Source: Microbacterium lacus (GTDB taxonomy: Bacteria; Actinomycetota; Actinomycetes; Actinomycetales; Microbacteriaceae). Taken from it: a stretch of DNA of 64,000 nucleotides. Positions 59,540 through 64,000 of this stretch are shown here, in pieces. The notes below the pieces were generated by a model, which was not told the origin of the DNA, searched no databases, and saw nothing but the letters and a program-made list of their open reading frames with translations. The stretch lies in assembly GCF_039531105.1 (NCBI RefSeq), contig NZ_BAAAPK010000001.1, positions 3,197,915 through 3,261,914 on the forward strand, written 5' to 3'. Position numbers and translations under genes: made by a program. The first letter of the stretch is position 1; every line of letters begins with the position of its first letter.

Positions 59540-61828
59540 TCAGCCCTGCTCGTCGGCCTCGAGCAGGAGGAACGCCGCCCCGTATCCCGGCAGCGAGACC
59601 GTGAAGCTGTTCAGGTCATCGACCCGGCCGATCGCCGCGCCGGTGGATACGTCCACCACCGCACTGCCCGGCGTGAGGTGCTCCGATCGGACCGTCCCGT
59701 CCGTCGGTTCCGCCGAGAAGTTGAAGACCGTGACCTGCGTCGCGGCGTCGGAATCGGCATCGCCGTCGTCGAGGCGATGCACCAGGACCAGCATCCCGGC
59801 ATGGGCGACCTCGGGGATGTCGATCTGCGTCGCGGTCGCGATCGCGTGCTCGCGTCTCAGCGCGATGATGGAGGACAGGCGGGACGCGAACGAATCGGGG
59901 TCGGACAACTGCGCCGGCAGCGATCCGTACAGCGAACGCCCGCGCGGCATCCCCGCGGCCGAACGGGTCGCCTCGGGCGCCACGTCGAGGAGGTCGTGGG
60001 CGCCCCGCTCGATCCAACGGGTGTCGCCGGCCGCGATCAGATCGCGCACGTCGGTCGCCGGAACGGTGAGCATCCCCACCAGGTCCCAGCCGGACAGCGC
60101 GAACACCCCGGGCTGCCACGCGTTGTAGGCGCAGAGGAGAAGGTGGGCGTCACGGATCGCCGGGATCTCGGCCTCGGTGATGTCCTCGAGCCGTTCGACA
60201 CCCCGCGCCGCGGCGATGAGCGAGGTCGTCGTGCACGCGATGCCGTTCTGCGTGAACACCCGGTTGTAGTCCGCCGTCCCGGTCAGGCTCTCGGTGAGCT
60301 CGGCGCGCACGACTTCGGCCAGGTCGCGGCCCGAGATCTCGTCGCCACGGAATCGGTACAGCTCATCGGCGTGACGCGTCGCCCAGTGCACGAGTTCGTA
60401 CGTGAGCTCGTCGTGATTCTGCAGACCGTGCACCAGCTGCACGGGAGCGACGCCCAGCGCGAGCGAGGATGTGAGGGCGAGGCGGAGGAACTCGGTCTGG
60501 CCGGTCGCGAGGGCGTGGTGGTAGCCCGGGCGGCCGACGAAATCGTAGGACAGGTCGGCCCCGACCGCCGCGGTGTCGCGGATGTCCTCCATCGTGAGGT
60601 TGAGCTCCTGGAACGTGAAGCCACCGACCTTGCGCACCATCCCCGCGATGATGTGGTTCGCCGCGTGTGAGAGCGGGTGCCCCTCCGACCAGGCGGGCAG
60701 GCCCTCCGCACTCACCTCCACGCCGAGGAATCCATTGGCATCCAGGCGCAGTGCGCTCGTTCCCAGCTCGCCGAGCGAATGCAGGGCGTCGCCGATCACG
60801 AGGCGCATGCCCGCGAACGTGGGGTCGAGCCAGTTGATCGAGGGCTGCCCCTGCTTGAAGTAGTGCAGGTAGACCCAGCGCCGCGTGACGCCGTCGGGGC
60901 CGAGGACCGGAGCCGTCGCACTCCAGTTCGTCTCCTTGACCCCCGGCGTGTAGAAGATGACGCGCTGCAGGGCGCCGATGATGTAGCCCCGGTCCGCGAG
61001 TTCGGCTTCCGTCGCCGCGTCGAGGTTCACGCTGTCGGTGCCGTCGGGCACGTCCGGCAGCAGCATCCAATCCTCCGGCTGGATCTCGACCATGTGGTAG
61101 ATGCCGGGGTAGTCCTTGAAGCCCATCTCGGCGAGGCGGAAGTCGGCGCCCTTGCCCGTGTGGCCCGGCACGATGTCGTCGATCACGCTGCCGCCGTGGC
61201 TGTCGGCGACGTCGCACAGCGCGCGGAACTCGTCCTCGGTGCCGAAAGCGGGGTCGATCGCGGTGCTGATGCGGTCGAAGTGACCGTCCACGCTCGGGGT
61301 GTCCAGCCAGCCGGCGATGCCGCCCGCGCGCTTGACCGGTCCGGTGTGGATCGCGGTGATACCCACCCGGTCGAACGCGGCCCACAGCTCTTCCGCGCCG
61401 AGCGCCGAGAGGAAGGACTGGCCCGGGCGGGTGATGAGCGAGATGGGGTACGCCGTGAACCACACGTCGCTCGTCGCGATCGCGCGCCGCGCGTCGGGCC
61501 GGGCGTAAGGGTTCCGCCACATCGAGGGCTGGCCCGACAGCTGGCGGGCGAGCACATCGGCGTCCTTCAGCATCGACTGCCGGACGAGCCACTCGATGTA
61601 GGACGGGTTCGAGCCGTTCGCGGTGCGCGGGTCGGTCGTGTTGCGGCGCACCCGGCCGCCGACCACGTCGCGCGGGCGGAGGCGGCGCGGGCGGGCGGGA
61701 TAGCGCTGCTCGTCGTAGCTGATCTCGGGCTTGTCGGCTTCGCCTGCCTCGTCGTCGACGATCTGCTGCAGGGGAAGATCGATGGGTCCGGTGTAGAGCT
61801 CTTCGGGTCGATACTCGTCGCGCGCCAT
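59540..61828 (-). CDS. GH13 trehalose-synthase-like enzyme (762 aa)
   Basis: Maltose alpha-glucosyltransferase (TreS) converts maltose and trehalose. The alpha-amylase fold residues are intact: nucleophile Asp363 in LRLDANGF, acid/base Glu408 in FQELNL, His472-Asp473 in [11 protein letters not shown], the last being TreS-like. The N-terminal 70 residues are acidic and Arg-rich and not part of the standard fold; the protein is longer than most TreS and is divergent, with [10 protein letters not shown] before the barrel. ATG 61828 lacks a clear ribosome site. The gene ends 1 nt from the convergent maltokinase gene. A glucan-related specificity other than trehalose is possible. Confidence 0.85.
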   Translation of the reverse strand: MARDEYRPEELYTGPIDLPLQQIVDDEAGEADKPEISYDEQRYPARPRRLRPRDVVGGRVRRNTTDPRTANGSNPSYIEWLVRQSMLKDADVLARQLSGQPSMWRNPYARPDARRAIATSDVWFTAYPISLITRPGQSFLSALGAEELWAAFDRVGITAIHTGPVKRAGGIAGWLDTPSVDGHFDRISTAIDPAFGTEDEFRALCDVADSHGGSVIDDIVPGHTGKGADFRLAEMGFKDYPGIYHMVEIQPEDWMLLPDVPDGTDSVNLDAATEAELADRGYIIGALQRVIFYTPGVKETNWSATAPVLGPDGVTRRWVYLHYFKQGQPSINWLDPTFAGMRLVIGDALHSLGELGTSALRLDANGFLGVEVSAEGLPAWSEGHPLSHAANHIIAGMVRKVGGFTFQELNLTMEDIRDTAAVGADLSYDFVGRPGYHHALATGQTEFLRLALTSSLALGVAPVQLVHGLQNHDELTYELVHWATRHADELYRFRGDEISGRDLAEVVRAELTESLTGTADYNRVFTQNGIACTTTSLIAAARGVERLEDITEAEIPAIRDAHLLLCAYNAWQPGVFALSGWDLVGMLTVPATDVRDLIAAGDTRWIERGAHDLLDVAPEATRSAAGMPRGRSLYGSLPAQLSDPDSFASRLSSIIALRREHAIATATQIDIPEVAHAGMLVLVHRLDDGDADSDAATQVTVFNFSAEPTDGTVRSEHLTPGSAVVDVSTGAAIGRVDDLNSFTVSLPGYGAAFLLLEADEQG

Positions 61829-61897
61829 GCCTCGACGCTACGGAATCCGGCGCACGGACGCGAGGGCTGGCGTCCGCGCGGCGGAGGGATTAGGCGG

Positions 61898-62602
61898 TCA
61901 GTTCTTGTCGCCGCTCTGCTGCGGCAGGTAGGGCTCGATCGCCGCGGCGAGCTTCGCGGCGTTCATCGACTGCAGCCAGACGTGACCGGGTCCATGCAGC
62001 TCCGCGAGGAACAGGGAGTCACCGAAGAACTTGTTCTTGATCCCCTTGATGCTGGCGAACTCGAGGGGCATCTCCGCGCGGAACATGGCGAGGTGCCCCG
62101 GGTGGATGAGCAGCGACTGGCCCGCCGCGAGCTCGTACTCGGTGATCTCGCCCGCGAGCTGCACCCAGGCCGTCCCGTTGCCGGAGAGCTTCTGGAAGAC
62201 GACCCCTGCCCCGCCGAAGATGCCCGCGCCGAGCTTCTTCTGCAGCGCGACGGACACCTCCACGTCCGGCGTGCTGGCGGTGTACGAGCCGGACTGGATC
62301 ATGAAGTTGTCCGCCGGATCGATCTGCACCTCGCGGATGGTCCCCGGCAGCTGGGCCGCGAAGGCGACGAGTCCGCCGGCGGGTGCGGTGTAGCGGGTGA
62401 GGAAGAGCTGCCCACCCCCGAGGACGCGCTTGAGGCTGCTCATGAAGCCGCCCTGGCCGCCGGAGCCGTGCGCGGTCGAGGTGTCCAGCTGCATCCCGGG
62501 ACTGAGCCAGGCGACATCGCCTCCCTCCGCGACGACGGACTCTCCGGGGTCGAGAGTGATCTCGAGGATGGGCATGGTGGTGCCGGCGATGACGGGCCTC
62601 AT
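61898..62602 (-). CDS. AIM24 / TIGR00266-family protein (234 aa)
   Basis: Conserved beta-rich protein family of unknown biochemical role. Diagnostic stretches: ILEITLDPGESVVAEGGDVAW, QLFLTRYTAPAGGLVAFA, and GHLAMFRAEMPLEFASIKGIKNKFFG (here only the core IKGIKNKFFG is diagnostic). ATG 62602 is preferred because TACAGT lies 7 nt upstream, as in leaderless genes; a GTG three codons earlier is possible. It stands alone between GH13 and a lacI gene. Confidence 0.88.
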   Translation of the reverse strand: MRPVIAGTTMPILEITLDPGESVVAEGGDVAWLSPGMQLDTSTAHGSGGQGGFMSSLKRVLGGGQLFLTRYTAPAGGLVAFAAQLPGTIREVQIDPADNFMIQSGSYTASTPDVEVSVALQKKLGAGIFGGAGVVFQKLSGNGTAWVQLAGEITEYELAAGQSLLIHPGHLAMFRAEMPLEFASIKGIKNKFFGDSLFLAELHGPGHVWLQSMNAAKLAAAIEPYLPQQSGDKN

Positions 62603-62743
62603 GCCCGTCACTGTAGTCCTCGAGTCAGCCGCGGACGAGGACCGATCCGGATGCCGGAAGAGCTCCTGGACAAACCGACCAGTCGCATGGTCGCGCCGGA
62701 TGCGACGCCCCTCGGCGACATCAGCCAGCGCCAGCCTGAAGCG

Positions 62744-63724
62744 TTAGCACGACGATCGCAGCCGCAGACTGACGCGCGGCGCGGATACCGGCGGGACGGC
62801 GGACATGTCGACCGCCTCCGGATGCAGAGTTTTTGCGACATCGCACGCGATTCGGCGTCCTCGCGCCTCCGAGCCGACGTCGATCGTGGTCACACCGAGG
62901 AGTGCGGCGAGAGGGTGATCCTCGATCCCGATCAGAGCGATGTCGCCCGGCACGTGCAATCCCAGCTGTCGGAGCGCCGTCGCGGATCCGATCGCGATTT
63001 CCGCGGTTCCGGCGATCAGTGCCGACGGACGCGCCGAACTCCCGGTCACCGCTGTCACGGTCGCTGAGAAGCCGCCCTCAACGGTGGGCGCGGTTCCGGA
63101 GCTCGTCGCGGCGACGAACGAGTCGGAACACGAGCGGAAGAAGCTGGTCTCACGGGAACCGTCGTAGTCCGTGCGTTCCGGGTCGGCATGGGCAACACCG
63201 ATGTAGTGAACGCTTCGATGCCCGAGCCTGCGCAGATGCTCCGCCGCCGTCGCCGTCGGGTCCAGCGTTCCGACGGTCTCGTCCTTCCCGTAAGAGCCGA
63301 TGGCGATGAGCTTCTCACCGCCGATCTCGCGCTCACTCTCGGCGACAGTTCTACCGAGGAGGACGATGCCGTCGAAGCGGTCTCGGTCTCGGCGCAGGAA
63401 CGCGGCGTCATCGCGCCCCTGCCCCCCGGAGGGCTCGACGAGCGTCACGCTCAACCCCTGCCGAGCCGCCTCGGCATGGAGTCCGCCGAGCGCTTCGATG
63501 AGAGCACTGCGACGCAGGGACGCGACCACGGCGGCGACGCTGTCCGTTCTCCCGGCCGAAAGGACGCGGCCGATGTAGGACGGACGGTACTTCAAGCTCG
63601 CGGCGGCCCGATTGACTTGGTCGATCGTGGCCGCGGAGGCCCTCCCCCCGTTCAGCGCCCTGCTGACGGTGGAGGGCGAGACCCCCGCTGCGCGTGCCAC
63701 ATCGGTGATCGTGGCGGGCGGCAT
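62744..63724 (-). CDS. LacI-family transcriptional regulator 4 (326 aa)
   Basis: Helix-turn-helix TITDVARAAGVSPSTVSRALNGG at residues 5-27 and a sensor domain with GDIALIGIEDHPLAALLGV. Its hinge helix differs from the other three LacI proteins (SRALNG, not SHVLN), so a distinct operator is expected. It starts 3 nt after the stop of an ABC permease gene, again at the 3' end of an importer operon, and probably controls that operon. Confidence 0.93.
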   Translation of the reverse strand: MPPATITDVARAAGVSPSTVSRALNGGRASAATIDQVNRAAASLKYRPSYIGRVLSAGRTDSVAAVVASLRRSALIEALGGLHAEAARQGLSVTLVEPSGGQGRDDAAFLRRDRDRFDGIVLLGRTVAESEREIGGEKLIAIGSYGKDETVGTLDPTATAAEHLRRLGHRSVHYIGVAHADPERTDYDGSRETSFFRSCSDSFVAATSSGTAPTVEGGFSATVTAVTGSSARPSALIAGTAEIAIGSATALRQLGLHVPGDIALIGIEDHPLAALLGVTTIDVGSEARGRRIACDVAKTLHPEAVDMSAVPPVSAPRVSLRLRSSC

Positions 63725-63727
63725 CGA

Positions 63728-64000
63728 CTACCCCTTCACGGCGGACGAAGCGACGCTCTGGATGAAGAACCGCTGGAACAGCAGGAACACGACGACGACG
63801 GGGATCACCAGCAGGACACCGAACGCGAAGATCTGTCCCCAGTCGGTCGGCGGCTGAGCCTTGAACACCGCGATCGCGAGCGGCAGCGGCCGCACGGCCG
63901 GTTGGTCGATCATCATGACCGGGAAGAGGAACGACGACCACGCCGCCAGGAAACTCAGGATCGTCACCGACGCGAAGACGGGCTTGGACATCGGCACGAT
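63728..64000 (-). CDS. ABC sugar permease, MalG type, partial (C-terminal part)
   Basis: The visible C-terminal 90 residues have two membrane segments (ASVTILSFLAAWSSFLFPVMM; FAFGVLLVIPVVVVFLLFQRF) and the ending FFIQSVASSAVKG, typical of CUT1 MalG subunits. It has no start codon in the window; the rest lies beyond 64000. It probably belongs to a fourth sugar importer regulated by the LacI gene that follows. Confidence 0.88.
   Translation of the reverse strand: MVPMSKPVFASVTILSFLAAWSSFLFPVMMIDQPAVRPLPLAIAVFKAQPPTDWGQIFAFGVLLVIPVVVVFLLFQRFFIQSVASSAVKG

Noticed and set aside
1..64000. CRISPR arrays, tRNA or rRNA genes
   Set aside because: No regularly spaced repeats and no tRNA/rRNA-like stretches in the short intergenic gaps.

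Overview
The window is high-GC DNA with GTG starts, ATGA/GTGA stop-start overlaps, several apparently leaderless genes with TANNNT-type -10 boxes, a DUF222/HNH gene and a coenzyme-F420-type flavin enzyme. This fits an actinobacterium of the Microbacteriaceae, most like Microbacterium; the genus is an inference. No rRNA, tRNA, CRISPR array, transposase or prophage was seen. No gene-free stretch exceeds 300 bases.

Layout. 1-315 is the 5' end of an LLM-class flavin oxidoreductase. 498-8827 holds two very large, translationally coupled genes of unknown function (1301 and 1475 aa), closed by a strong stem-loop. 8925-28591 is a fructan / difructose-anhydride uptake and degradation region: PfkB fructokinase, GH32 and GH172 enzymes; three ABC importers of MalE-MalF-MalG type without an ATPase gene; a GH91 (inulin fructotransferase family) enzyme; a GH32-like hydrolase; and three LacI repressors, with candidate operators at each promoter. 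All five catabolic proteins lack signal peptides, so the model is import of small fructo-oligosaccharides or difructose anhydrides, cytosolic hydrolysis to fructose, and phosphorylation.

28794-41897 is mixed: a small Rho-N-like protein, DUF222/HNH protein, an Ig-repeat surface protein, a TetR-controlled MFS exporter, a coupled set of SDR, alpha/beta-hydrolase fusion and GMC oxidoreductase, then GH15, a second SDR, Dps and a flavodoxin-like protein.

41987-51117 looks like one co-regulated unit of unknown product: a polytopic membrane protein, a membrane-anchored molybdopterin oxidoreductase, a small membrane protein, methyltransferase, two glycosyltransferases, a two-component system, an NAD-dependent epimerase and a nucleoside phosphorylase. 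Three of its promoters carry the same box (GTC-N6-CCGTAA) exactly 45 nt before the start codon, followed by a -10-like hexamer that suggests leaderless transcripts.

51209-56200 has an amidohydrolase/APC permease pair divergent from a TetR gene with duplicated 26-bp operators, and a zinc alcohol dehydrogenase. 56425-59538 is a possible light-linked operon: sulfide:quinone-reductase-like protein, a 73-aa protein, a BLUF blue-light sensor and maltokinase, facing a trehalose-synthase-like GH13 enzyme. 61898-64000 holds an AIM24-family protein, a fourth LacI regulator and the start of another ABC permease gene that runs off the window.
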